64,000 bases of DNA from Carallia brachiata (lineage: Eukaryota > Streptophyta > Magnoliopsida > Malpighiales > Rhizophoraceae). The translations under genes and the position numbers were made by a program. Shown piece by piece: positions 47,894-62,421 of this stretch. The stretch covers positions 2,666,001 to 2,730,000 of the forward strand of contig JADCRB010000114.1 in NCBI GenBank assembly GCA_021464245.1. Reading direction: 5' to 3'. The notes under the pieces were generated by a model, which worked only from the letters and a program-made list of their open reading frames with translations, ran no database searches and was not told where the DNA came from. The first letter of the stretch is position 1, and the number at the start of each line of letters is the position of its first letter.

Positions 47894-50800
47894 CTACCAA
47901 AAATAAAGAAAAAATAACATTTAATTAACACTAATATATATAATTCACAATTAAATATTTTACATATATCAACTCAACAATAATAAGAAGAATTGAAATA
48001 ATTCACATCTTCTATAAAAGGAAAATAACTTGTACTCTCTTTATAGTCGTCCAAGAATAATTTTTATAAGTTAATTTTTTTTATCTAATTACTTGCCTGC
48101 TTATATTTAATATTTAAATTTTAATAAAAAGATATTGTTATAATTTATTATTATTATTATTAAGGATGAGTTTCAATTGAAAAACTCATTATAAGTAAAA
48201 GAATAATAATATTTCACACGAAATATCCCTTACGAAAAGTATGGAATAGGCTGATATAGTTTAAAAGCCTTCAAAATCTAAAACGTGAATGAGGTGGATT
48301 TTCTTTTTTAAAGAAAAATCAAAAGGATAACAACCATAAATTACTAACCAACTTTTAGTTAAAAATTTTGTTTTTTGAAAATCATGATTTAGAATGATGT
48401 TAAGTATATTTTAAATAACATTAAATATTATTTAGTATTTATTTTTTATTATAAAAATTACATTTAGGATAATGTTAAATATTACTTAAGGTAACAATGA
48501 ATACTACTTAAATTTTTTTTTTTTTGTAAAAATTTGGTTTTTATAAAAAAAAAACAATTGTGACCCAAACAAAATACAAAAGAAACAATCCATCATCATC
48601 CACGTCAGCCACGTTTTGAGGGATTTTGGGATTTTTAGGAAGATTCGTGATGATTTTTTCGTGTCATTTATCATTGCTTTAAGGAAAATGAGAATTGTAT
48701 AATCTGATGGAAATTCTATTAATCTTATGATTTGGATCGAGATCGATCATGATTTTAACTTAAAGAGATCATACTGCGATTTAGATCGTCAACTTTATAT
48801 ATGATTATAAAGTCGTAAGATTCTACAATCGGATCAATATTTGAACAACCTTGGTTGTACCATGTTTAAGCCATTCATTGTACTTAAGTTGTATCGTGCA
48901 TAGTTTATAAATAAGTAAATATATAATTTTAGTGCAAGAATTAAATATTTGAACTTGAGATCTAAAACAACCACTTACAATAGTGAAATTTAAAAACTTA
49001 ACCAAAAAAATATATAAACACAATATTTTTACATTTGATCTAATTAGTAAAATTAAAATGTCAATTGAAATCTCTAGGCTTGAGTTAGAGATTTAATTCC
49101 ATGCTGTTGATTGTCAATATGATATAATATAAAAATTCATAACATTTTACTTGAAAGGTAAATGAGTATACTGTATAATTGTTATCTCTAATTATAAGTC
49201 ATGATTTAAGAAAAAAGAAAGAGAAAAAATTATGAAATAGTGTTGTATTATCTTAAACATAAGTAACAAAATTATAGAAAACGATTTAATTAGTACTCTT
49301 GCTCTAAGGGTAAAAGGACAATTCTTAACTCTTCAGCTAAGGTTCAAGGCTGGGCTTGGATTGTGTCTAACTAGTGCTTTGAACTGGGCTTCAACTGTAT
49401 CGGATTTCGACACATGTCTTGGCTTGATTCATGCCTGGGCATGGGCCCATCACAAGTCGTTCTAAACCCAGTCCACGTCCCATGAAATCTAGGTCCAACC
49501 CATGCCCTAAGAGTGGGTAGAGCCTAGAGTATTGATCATTATGGACTAGGCCAGGTTAGCCCACTTGCCATCCGGCCCATTTTACATGATTAATACGAAG
49601 ATTCGAATCCTAATTGACTGGGTGAAAAAATCGCTAATTTTCCTTCTTAGGTGGTATCACCAACCATTTTGAAGATAGAGAGTTATCTGATTATTGGCAG
49701 GTTATTGATTACTGGAGTTGCTTGTCGGAATTATATCCTTGTAATACATGGAAGAGGGAGGGAGAGATCTCAAAGATAAAATACCTCAACTAGTAGCAAA
49801 GCCCAGCCAGTTTCAGCCCAATAGCTTCAGATCCATCCCATTCTCAAAAATTGTTAAGCCAATTGGCCAATTTGGGCTGTTGGGATTTCAATATCATGTG
49901 ATAATGTGAGTAATACAATGATAGGCTTCACCGTGAGCCTAGCCTAATGGCTCTTAAACCAATATCCAATTGGTCTCAACAACTGCATAATTTAGAAAAG
50001 GCCCAAAATTCAATAAATTTGAAATAAAATAAAATAAAATGCACATAAATTTAATGTTAGGTACCAAATAAGTAGATGCAATGCAAGAACCATAGAGAGA
50101 GAGAGAGGGAGGCTAAACTTTGAGCAAGAAAACACTCAGTTCAGGGCCACTAGACCCATCAAGATTGAACATGTAAAAAGTCAGAGAGTCTTTGGAACCC
50201 ACAACAATTCTCTCAAAATTGACTCTCACGTACGTTACATGAGCTCCCTAACCTCAGACCCATCAGCTCCTCCATTATTCCCAGGGAGCAACACTAGCAC
50301 CCATCGAAATGAGAGCTGCGTGGCCTTCAAAACCTTACATTCCTTAGGCCCACACAATCATGCCTTATTGCATACCCGCTATTTCTTGCCATTGTAATAA
50401 GTCCTCTAATATGGCTCCTCCGTTAACCTCTCTATTTGCTTTCGCCCCTTCTTTTTTATCACATTCCAAACATTTGTTTTCGCATTACCATTAAAGAGAA
50501 TTGCACTACTTGCAACTCATAATAAGATATATCACTACACCAAACTCACATATTAACAAATTTCATAATATCTAATAAGAATCATTAGTCTTTCTTAAAA
50601 TTGTGCGAGGTCAAATTTAAATTTAATTCTATCGTGTGCTTCTAATAAAAATTTGAATTCATAATCATCATGATACGATCAACTAAAAAAGGACAAAGGG
50701 CCCAAACGAAAAGGACAGGTTCTAACATTGTAGCTAACGCCTGAGGCCAAGCAAAACCGAAGTACCAATTTTATTGGACACCCAAAACCCACTGTCTGTG

Positions 50801-50908
50801 GGCAACCCGATCCCAACCTGATCACTATCAAATAGAACGCATCGCACGCCTTTTGATTTCAAAGACAACAAGCGATCCAGTGGCTTACAATAATAAAATT
50901 CTATTATA
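47894..50908. other. Intergenic, no gene recognised
   Basis: AT-rich to about 49300, then more balanced sequence with GGCCCA-type words (about 49340-49570). A GA microsatellite lies near 50095-50110. The last few hundred bases should contain the promoter of the phosphogluconolactonase gene. Confidence 0.45.
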
Positions 50909-53900
50909 ATGGCCACTTCATCATCATCATCTCTCGCTTTCTCTACTACCTTTCTACCACGATCCCTCTCACCGTCGGTTCCTAATATTTTCCGACACTC
51001 CACCACGCTTCTGATACATGTAGATCTTCTTGGATGACGTGGAGGATAAGGACGGTGTAGAGGATTGCTGATCATGAAGTTAACGATTGACGTGGCAAAG
51101 AGAATTGGTGGGAAAAACTGTTAGAGAGTGAGTGTGGATAGAGTGTTGTGTAGCAGAGGTTGAGTGTGAGTAAATGTGAGTCGTTGATCAATTGTAATTC
51201 AATGGTGAGGATCAAGTGTAGTAGAGATATAAATACTTGTAATTGTCTACTGTAAAGAACAGATTGATGATAATAGAATCTCGAATGTTCTTCTTCTATG
51301 ATCTTTCTCTCAACTCGTGAAATTTTGGATTCTTGTTCGAGTTCCTTTCTCCATTTTTTTAGGAATTCCTGCATTTGAATCCAATCATATCATTTGGTAT
51401 CAGAGCTTCCTCAACAGTGATGGTACCATGGCTTCCAATACGCGTTCTCACGATATGTTGAAAGGGTCAACGCGTGAAGTGGCAGCATTGCGGGAGTCGC
51501 AGCTCAAGGGAGCTTCCAAATTTCAAGATCACCCACGAAAATTAAAGGAACTTGATGAGATTTGTACTGGGCTTTCGGTGCAAACACACGACTTGCATCA
51601 GAATCAAACATCTGGTACTGGTTCTTGTAGTTCCAGTAACTCTCTATTCTTTGCCAAACAATTTCGTTTGGATATTCCAGTTTCAATGGCTAGGATGTGA
51701 GTGGGTGGTTATATAAATGCGAAAATTTCTTTGAAGTCAATGATATAGTGGAGGATTCGAAGGTTAAGTTAGCTACGGGGTACTTAGAGGATGTGGCGCT
51801 TCAATAGCACCGCAACTTCATGAATAAACACAATAAAAACGAGAGTATCTCGCGGAAAGATTATGTGAATGAGATTTCTTCTAGGTTTGGAGCTAGTACT
51901 CTTGGTAATCCATCAATGAAGTTGTTGAATTTGGAGCAAATTGGTTCGGTCAGTCAATATCACAACCAATTTGATATCTTGTATGGCTGGGTTAATCTGA
52001 GTGAGGCAGATGGGGTGCGTGTTTTCTTGAATGGCTTGCGAGATGAGATTCAGCATATTGTTTCGATATTTATGCCCACAACTTTGCACGTGATATGGTT
52101 GGATTCAATTGCACGAATTCCTAAAAAAATGAAGAAAGGAACTCGAATAAGAATAAAAAATTTCACAAGTTGAGAGAAAGATCAGAGAAGAACATTCGAA
52201 ATCTATTATCATCAATCTGTTTTTTATGGTAAACAATTACAAATATTTATATCTACTATACTTAATTCTCACCATTAAATTACAACTAATCAACGACTTG
52301 CATTTACCCACACTCAACCTCTTCTGCACAACACGCTACCCACACTCACTCCTCTAACAGTTTTTCCCACCGATTCTCTCTGCCACGTCAGTCATTAACT
52401 TCCTGATCAGCAATCCTCTGTACCATCTTTATCCTCCACGTCATCGAAGAAGATCTGCATGTGTCAGCTTCCCCCAATTATCTCTTTCTCGCTGTCACCC
52501 CAACATCAACGGCAGTATCGGCAGCGGCAGCAGCAGTTAGTGCTGAGGAGGCTGATCCAATCGACCAATTGGAGAAGGGCGTCAACGAAGAAGACAACAA
52601 CAACAACCGCCATGGCTGGTACGGGGAATAAGGTTGTTAAAGTGTTTGATTCCGAGGAGGATCTGTCCGTTTCTTTGGCAAAATACACTGCCGATTTGTC
52701 TGAAAAGTTTGCCAGAGAACGGGGCTCTTTCACCGTCGTCTTGTCCGGTGGTTCCCTCATTAAGTCCCTTCGGTGGGTGTGATTACGTTACAGTTAATAA
52801 GTTCTTTATTTTCTTGTGAAAAAGAAGACATCTTTTTAGACCCCAAAATGGGTTTTCTCTTTTTCCTCTTATTTGAAGTTTAAAGTTCGATTCTTTTTCG
52901 TATTTTGATTACTGGTGGAGATGGATTTGAAGTTTGGTCTTTTTCTTTCCCTTTTTTTTTTCCTTTTCATTTTTCAGGAAATTAGTGGAACCGCCGTACA
53001 TTGAATCAATAGAATGGTCGAAATGGCATGTTTTCTGGGTGGATGAGAGAGTTGTCCCTAAGAATCATGTTGACAGCAATTACAAGCTTGCATTTGATGG
53101 TTTTCTCTCTCAGGTATTGATGGAGATGTTCTCCCTTTTAAAAAAAAAAAAAAAAAATTCCCTCTTTGTTTCCATATTACCTACCTTGCTTAGTGATTCA
53201 TTGATTTTGTTATAACACATAATGAGTGATTTTTTTTTTTTTTTGGAGCGTTAAGTGTTTTGATTTGTTATTGGATTCTGGGATTACAGTTGTGGAGTGC
53301 AAATTAGCTTCTTTATTGTGTCTGAAATGGAAGCGGTGTTGGACTTGGATGTGTATGTTGAGGGGAGCATCTCAAGTTCAAATTCTGTTACCATTGGCTT
53401 TTTATATGGTTCCTTTTGCTGAGGTCTTGCCTTGTGGACATATCAGCAGTGGCTTTTTTTGGGATGTTCTTTTGTGTGTCTTCTTTGGTTTTGAATTCTT
53501 AAAACAATTGAGTAGGTAATCTGCCACTGACTCAAAATGGAGAAAGGGATGGAGTTCACTCCCTTGGTTTTGCAAACTAGACTATTGTCTTTACAAGATT
53601 GATGAATGCATTAAGCAGAATGTGTATAATATGGTCATTACAGCAATCCGCCCTTCTTCTTTCTTTTTGCGTTTTTTCTTTTTTGGATGATATAGGGCCT
53701 GGAGTTTTTTCAAGCTAGGCATTGTATGATGGTAATGCTCCTTTAATAATGCTTTCACTTGAAATGACATTATAGTGGGTTTTTCCTGTTGAAGATGGAT
53801 TTAAACTTTCTATGACGAATAGGTCTCTTTTGTATGGGACCATAGACAATTGATGCTCCTATATACAATAAAATATGAACTTACATCCCATATTCATGGA

Positions 53901-54444
53901 TGTTGCTCTCCTAACTTTACTTTATGCCTTTTTTTTAATTTGAAAAATAGTCATATTGTTAATTCACCAATTTTGTCAGGTGCCTATTCTCCCTGGTAAT
54001 GTTTATGCCATCAATGATGCACTTTCGGCAGAAGGTGCGGCTGATGATTATGAAAACTGTGTCAAACATTTGGTTAATACTGGAGTGATTGACGCATCAG
54101 CAGCTACTGGCTTTCCAAAGTTTGATCTCATGCTCCTTGGTATGGGTCCAGATGGCCATGTAGCATCTCTGTTCCCTGGGCATCCTCTTGTCAATGAAAA
54201 TCGAAAATGGGTTACTCACATCATGGACTCACCAAAGCCGCCACCAGAGAGAATCACCTTTACTTTCCCAGTGATCAACTCATCTGCATATATCGCACTT
54301 GTAGTATGTGGTAGTGGTGAAGCTAGTGCCGTACAAACTGCCTTAGGTAAGAGTCAGAATTCTGGTGCATTGCCTGTTCAGATGGTTTCACCTGAGAGGG
54401 AGTTGAAGTGGTTTTTGGACAAAGATGCAGCTTCAAAGCTGTAG
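50909..54444 (+). CDS. 6-phosphogluconolactonase (plastid type), first exon interrupted by a retroelement
   Basis: Second enzyme of the oxidative pentose phosphate pathway, hydrolysing 6-phosphogluconolactone to 6-phosphogluconate. Coding parts: 50909-51011, then (after the element 51012-52466 and one duplicate GCTTC) 52472-52772, 52978-53113 and 53980-54444 (TAG). Without the insertion the frame is continuous: 1005 nt, 334 aa. The start ([20 protein letters not shown]...) is a Ser/Thr/Arg-rich chloroplast transit peptide. Conserved enzyme motifs are [23 protein letters not shown]...[28 protein letters not shown] and [11 protein letters not shown]. The C-terminal [11 protein letters not shown] ends in an SKL-like tripeptide, a possible peroxisomal PTS1 signal, as in the Arabidopsis homologue I recall (At5g24400). 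The upstream ATG reads only 34 complete codons before entering the LTR. New in-frame ATGs downstream are at 52459 (from the element) and 52612. Confidence 0.9.
51012..51392 (+). repeat. Left LTR of the head-to-head element
   Basis: 381 bp from TGATACATGTAGATC to ATATCA. It contains GATATAAATACTTG, a TATA-type core, at about 51224. It pairs over its full length with 52091-52466 reversed, with scattered mismatches. Confidence 0.85.
51395..51406 (+). promoter_or_regulatory. Primer binding site of the head-to-head element
   Basis: TGGTATCAGAGC, the standard plant initiator-tRNA-Met site, two bases after the left LTR. No mirror-image site adjoins the right LTR. Confidence 0.85.
52091..52466 (-). 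repeat. Right LTR of the head-to-head element, inverted
   Basis: Read on the minus strand it starts TGACACATGCAGATCTTCTT and ends CCATATCA, matching the left LTR end to end (376 versus 381 bp). The U5 end joins the internal gag sequence and the U3 end is the outer border. Confidence 0.85.
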
Positions 54445-55022
54445 AGTAAGAGCACTCTTGTCTGATAAAACTTCGTTTGTATCCAACAATTGTGCTAGCC
54501 TGTATATTTTTGTACTGTGTAGTGTTGAGTCAATTAAAATGGTGCCCTGCTTGTGCTGGACCCTAAGATCACATAGCAAGGCTTGGCTTTCCTTTTTCTG
54601 TGATGTTGTGTAAGTGACATGAATAAGCTACGGTAAGGCTTGTGACGTTTTTGGCAATTAGAATTGCTTGGATTGCAGATAAATTTTAGCTATATCGAGA
54701 ACTTTTCATGTGCAATCTATACGATTTTTTTTTTTTATTGGATTAACGATTCATGTGAAATACTTGCATGAAAACTCGTTAGCATGTACAGGCATTAGAT
54801 AAGCAGATTCGTGTTAATGGTCTGATTGTTGAGAGAGCCTTCAACGACAAGTATACAAATCGAGACAAAATTGGTCATATGCTAGTGAACACCATTTGGT
54901 TACTTAAGCAATGCAGTACATGGTGAAACACAATTTTCAGCAACACCGCTAAAAAGACAGGCTATCCATATGGATACTTTGGAGCCCATAATTGTTCAGA
55001 ATTGTGCGACCCACACATTGAG

Positions 55023-57258
<2,236 letters not shown>

Positions 57259-57305
57259 ATGGACTAAATTTACTTTTTTTTTTTTGACACGATGGACTAA
57301 ATTTA
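57259..57305 (-). mobile_element. Poly(A)-tail-like mini-insertion with 14-bp target duplication
   Basis: ATGGACTAAATTTA occurs at 57259-57272 and 57292-57305. The 19 bp between are C, T12, then GACACG. On the minus strand this is CGTGTC followed by A12, nearly the same as the insert at 21930-21947 (CGTC then A14). Confidence 0.62.
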
Positions 57306-59207
57306 TCTTGGCACCGGTATCTGTATTGTTACATCTATTTAGAATTGTAACGTTGCAACGGAAACACAGTGTACTACTCTTTAATGAAAATGTTGGAACA
57401 TCACTTTCTATTTTTTTATTGTATATATATATATATATAAAAAGATAACATACGCAAGTTAAGACAGTTGATTATTATGATCTTTTTTTTTTCATTAGCT
57501 CAGCTTGTAACTCAGTCTTCTATGTAGTATGTAGTGTGAAAGTACAGTCCTCCCTAACAAAATTTTAAAATATCATCCTCCTTTTCCAATTTTATTAAAA
57601 GAAAAAAAACTTTGGCCACTCAGGCGGCTCTCTTCAGTAATTAAAGTCTCTTGTAAAATTGAAGAAAGCAAATTATGGCCACCATACCTCGTTCATTTGT
57701 TAAATAATTTGAAAATTAATTATTCACCATTTAAGTAAATCTAGGAACATTAGAGTTACAAAAATCCATCCCAACTTATTAATACAAAAGAACAAACACA
57801 AAGAAAAAAACATTTACATATTTTTACGTTACGAAGTTCCTCTAAGTAGTTTTGTTATAATTGTTGAGGCACTTCAATTATTATTTTTTTAACAAAAAAA
57901 AATATTATCGTAGATATGACAGTTATTAAATTTATAGATTGACGCTAATTTTTAAACTATTAACTTCTTCATTTAATTTCTTTTATAAAAAAAAATTATT
58001 ATTGAAATACTATTATGTTTAAAGTGAGTCCCTTAAACCTAATTATGATATTAATAAATTTTAAATTTATACATCATATCCTACTTAATATTCTAATTAT
58101 AAAAAAAATAACAATACAGAAATTTGAAATTGAATCAATACTAAAAGCATTACGCAAAAAATGTGCTTCAATTAGCAACTCTTATCAATTGTCATTTTTC
58201 ATTGTAAAGGCTGACATGCACAATTGGAGTTTTGCTATCATCATAAATTTGAATGGTGGGTCGTGGCTTTGTCACTACGTCTACGTACGATAAAAGCATA
58301 AATGTCATTATAGATTATTTTATAATTCAGAAAAACTTTTTCCTCTAATTATATATAAACAGAGGGCCAGCGGCCACTGGCACGGAAGATGCTGTTTTGG
58401 TTGAAAAAATAGATTATGGATGAATAAAAGTGATCAAAGAGAATTGTATAAATTTATCAGTATTAAATATGTCAGACTATTAACATTAAATCTACAAGAG
58501 GGAAGATTTTGGGATGCAATAAATATTGCCGTACCATTTAAAACTTAACAAAATTAGGGTACGTTTATAGCTGGTTTGGAGAAATTTTTTTTTGTTAAGA
58601 AAGAGAAAAAAATATAATTATTATTTTGTTATTTTTTTAACTTTTATTTCACAAATTTTTCTTTTATTTAAATAATTTATTTTTTTCATGATTTTTTCTC
58701 TCACAAATTATTGTTCATTTTTTCTTTCTAATTATTTTCTTTCTCATAACTTTCTCTTTTACCCAAATAACTTATTTTTCAGATAATTTTTTCTCTTATA
58801 AATTATAATTCATTTTTCTTTCGCATCATTTTCTTTCTTACAACTTTCTTAATTTATCCAAATAATTTATTTTTCACACAATTTTTTTATTCTTTTTTTT
58901 CTCTAATTTTTCTCATCTATCCAAACACATTATTAGTTTTGTCATTTAATTTTGATCAGACTGACAACCCATATAAAGTTAAAGAATTCTCAACATAAAA
59001 TAAAGTTAGCGAACCCTTTTGCAAAATAACAAGGTTGAACGTCCCATGAGGATCCTAGGTATTATTTATACAGCTCAATTAATATAAAGTCTAAGAATTG
59101 ATCTAACTGACAAAATTATTGTATGATTATGTTATCCAATAAATCTTCTTAATTATATGATTGAGTGATCAAATTTTGTAAGGATCTTATTACACAAGTA
59201 AGAAATG
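57306..59207. other. Intergenic, no gene recognised
   Basis: AT-rich sequence with no gene support. It contains the T-rich tandem repeat listed separately. Confidence 0.4.
58671..58880. repeat. T-rich tandem repeat, about 95-bp unit
   Basis: Units starting AATAATTTATTTTTT, AATAACTTATTTTTCA and AATAATTTATTTTTCA lie at 58671, 58766 and 58861, and share ATTTTTTCTCTTA-like and CATTTTTCTTTC-like words. Flanking GGTTTGGAGAAA (about 58578) and TCTATCCAAACAC (about 58916) hint at an enclosing foldback element. Confidence 0.6.
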
Positions 59208-60814
59208 AAAAAAATAATAATAATAAAAGCCAGCATTTAGATCTATATTTTGATTGATTATACCACAGGGATGAAAAAGCTCACAGTAGGAGGTTGTCCT
59301 CCCAAGTCATTCAACGTGGCTCTGTTTTTAGACTTACTTGCTGCTGGCACAGTCCACATTTTCTTCACAAGCAAGCATGTCCTAGACATTCGTCAAGCGT
59401 TTTTATTTATTAAATAAATTTTGTGACCCACAAGTGAGTTTAATTGATAAAGCGATAATGTTTTTTTATTTTATTAATGGTCATATTGAAAAAGGTCACA
59501 AACAACCGCTTCCTACAAGTCATTCAACGTGGCTCTGTTTTAATATTAGACTATATACTTGGAGGGAGCTGGCATAGTCCACACTCTCACATTTTCTTCA
59601 CAAGCTAGCTTCTCCTTCCAATTACTCAATTTTCTCTTACTTATTTTCAAAGAAATTTAGTGCAATCTTAAACTGAGTGATTAAGGCAAGAGAAATAATT
59701 AATCAACTAGTGCTTATACTAATTTTTGCTGCATATTGATGCTGCATATTGATCCATTATTGGTTGTTTGGTGCTTGAATTTGCTTCATCCAGATGCCCA
59801 TGGAATAGATTATTAATTGAGCATCTCAAAATATGCAAACAATAATCCGCAAAATTTATTCAAAAATATGTTAAAGGGTACTTTTCTAATCCTGCAACGA
59901 AATTATTCTTGCTTGTATATTTAAGAAATTAACTACTCCTTTTAAAAAAAAAAAATGCATGAAATTCTTGCGTCTTGAAGTCTCCATGTAAATGTCTCGT
60001 GCAAGGCATGCATGTCGCATAATTCAAAATTATGCAAATCCAAATCCTTTATAAAGTATTTCACCTACCGAAGGCATATTTGTCCCCTTGAACAGATGTG
60101 TAGGCTGGAGTCATTAATTCAATTCCTACTTACTAATTCTGATCTAAAAAAAATATGCACGAAATTCCACCCATGCAAATTTTGTGTCGTACAAAGGAAT
60201 GCCAACTCGCAGAGGTTGCCGTAACAGGGAGTTATATTTAATCCACCATGTTGACATTCATTAATTAGACCATTTTCCATGTAACTTCATCCCGGCCATT
60301 ATTTATCCAAATTTGAACATATAATAAATTTTTAAATTTTTTAACCTTGATTTTGTGCTGCCCCACAATTAATTAAGGTAAGAGATGGGACGGGGGATCT
60401 AAAAGTAACTAGCATAATTAAAAGAAGGAAAAAAAATAGAGTTGAATTTTATTTGAGGGAAAAAATATATGTTAGAGAAAAAAAATTATCAGATAAGTGT
60501 TCATAATAAATTAAATGTAAAATTTTTTATAATTATAATAAAAAATATAAAATTAAAAAAATAATACTTTTTTTATATTTTTTATCAATATAATTATAAA
60601 AAATTTTAAAATTATTACATTACAATCACTTCTTTGTCAAATTTTCCTGCGGCCGTACCCATGCTCTATTTTGGCTGACTTTTGGTCCGCAGCTGTAAAG
60701 TTGTTCTTCTGTGGGTCAAAATTCAAGTATACTGAAACCAATTTGTCAATCCCTTACATATACAGCAGCGTGGACCCTCTGAAATTTCAAGTCGTCTTCC
60801 TTTTTTTTTTTTGT

Positions 60815-60816
<2 letters not shown>

Positions 60817-60864
<48 letters not shown>
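60817..60864 (+). repeat. G48 homopolymer
   Basis: 48 consecutive G preceded by T12 GTTT. It is the counterpart of the G20 tract in copy 1. Open frames through it are poly-Gly or poly-Pro artefacts. Confidence 0.9.
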
Positions 60865-60865
<1 letters not shown>

Positions 60866-61585
60866 AGCGGTGTGTTGTCTGGGTTGGGGAGGCTTTCTTT
60901 TGGCATATGAAAGAAGTAACGACCTGCAGAAATGGGTACTTATCCCCAGTTGTCCAATGCCCACCGATGCCATCCTATAACTAGCTGGGAAAGTCAGACA
61001 AGCAATATTTTAGGGTTACAATTTTTGCTCCAAGCACATTTGTCTATACATAAATGTACAGTTGTGTGCACAAATGGATTTTTATTTTTTTTTTTTGGGC
61101 GCAGTTGCAGACAGCTATCTAGAGTTTTCTGGGGTCCATGAATATTAGTGTACAGTTGTTGCTAAATTCTAAATGAAATTAAAAAAATTTAGTTCGTTCT
61201 AAGATTTAGGTGAATTTAGATCAAAAATATTTGTTATAAGTCTCTTGTCACTCCAAATTTAAGACATGGGCATCATCAACGTTGTATGAGGTTGAGCCCC
61301 GCACCTGCCCTTTCTCATAACTGATGCATGTTGGGGGCAGTTTCAGGTATAAACAGTGAAGCGCAGTGTTAGGAACAGATTCGCTTACTTAAACTCTTGT
61401 GACAGAGTCACGCTCAACCCTACTAGTATTCGGGAGCGACTCTTTAAAAATTGATAAATGAGATTTTAAGAAATAAGAGTTACTCTGACTTCAGCTAAAT
61501 AATTCATAATTGACATATCCTGTAAAATCTTTTTTTATCAAAAAAAAAAAAAAAAAAAAGAATAGAGGGACTTCGTGGGTATGAC

Positions 61586-62421
61586 AAAAAACTAGCAGTA
61601 CACGATTAGGGCCCAAAAATTAGTACATACATACAGAAGCCCAACAACTCTACACAGATCAGAGGCCCAAGGTAAAAAATTGCCACTGGACACACCAAAA
61701 CTTGCCATCCGACTTAGGCCCACAAGCCTAACAGAGATGACCCATAGGTCGTGGGCACACGCCCACGCACACAGCTCCACGGTTGCACTCCACTACTAGG
61801 GAGGACTGGCATTGGCGAAACGCTGATGAAAGCCAACAACACCATAATGGGCAGCACGCCATCAAGGCTACACTGAAGACAAACAATCCTGCCCGAACCA
61901 CCAACAAATTGATTGGAAACACCAAGGGACGAGCAGAAACTCCAAGCCACCGATGCACCCACCACAGTATACCAAATCCCAACAGCCCACGAACCGCTAG
62001 AACTGCCAGACTACTACAGAAACCACTGTACACGGCCCATTACACCATTACACCAGACTACTCAAAAGCAGAGAACCTCTAGCACCATTACACCGACCGC
62101 AGGAATGGTAGGGGAGAAAAGAACCCCCCCCCCCCCCCCGAACTCAAACCCAGCAATAGAGGATCGCCACTGAAGCAGACCCAAACACCAACCACAAAAC
62201 CAGCAACCCACCACCGAGAACCCAACAGCAACACCGCAACAGCACCCCCAACGGCAACACCACCACACTACCAGACTAAAATTCAACAAAATCTAAGATC
62301 GGCACCCAAGACCGACGAAAGCGCCACTGGGACCCACTCAATCCGGCGAATTTCTCTCGGTGCACGATAGAAAACCTGGAACTCACTTGTAGACCCAAAA
62401 ACCAAATTAATTGACTTTGTT
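61586..62421. mobile_element. 836-bp GC-richer insertion specific to copy 2
   Basis: Copy 1 reads ATGGGTATGACTTTATGC without interruption at 46635. In copy 2 the same site is split, with GGTATGAC before (61578-61585) and GGTATGGC after (62422-62429), an 8-bp duplication with one mismatch. The insert begins AAAAAACTAGCAG and ends GACTTTGT. It is markedly GC-richer than its surroundings and has no recognisable ORF. A 5'-truncated non-LTR element is possible because the right border reads TTGTTG, but this is weak. Confidence 0.6.
62124..62139 (+). repeat. C16 homopolymer
   Basis: Sixteen consecutive C inside the copy-2-specific insertion. Confidence 0.9.

Larger units (their letters stand above)
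51012..52466 (+). mobile_element. Non-autonomous LTR retroelement with head-to-head (inverted) LTRs
   Basis: The unit of 1455 bp begins TGATACATG and ends CATGTGTCA. It is flanked by a perfect 5-bp target duplication GCTTC (51007-51011 and 52467-52471). The left LTR is 51012-51392, followed by TT and a primer site. The internal part (51393-52090) encodes only a broken gag resembling Ty3/gypsy Retrotrans_gag ([30 protein letters not shown]). The right LTR (52091-52466) is a full-length copy in reverse orientation and abuts the truncated gag directly. No protease, RT or integrase is present. It interrupts the phosphogluconolactonase transit-peptide exon. Confidence 0.88.

Noticed and set aside
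60671..60973. Poly-Gly and poly-Pro open frames on both strands
   Set aside because: Produced by the G48 homopolymer.
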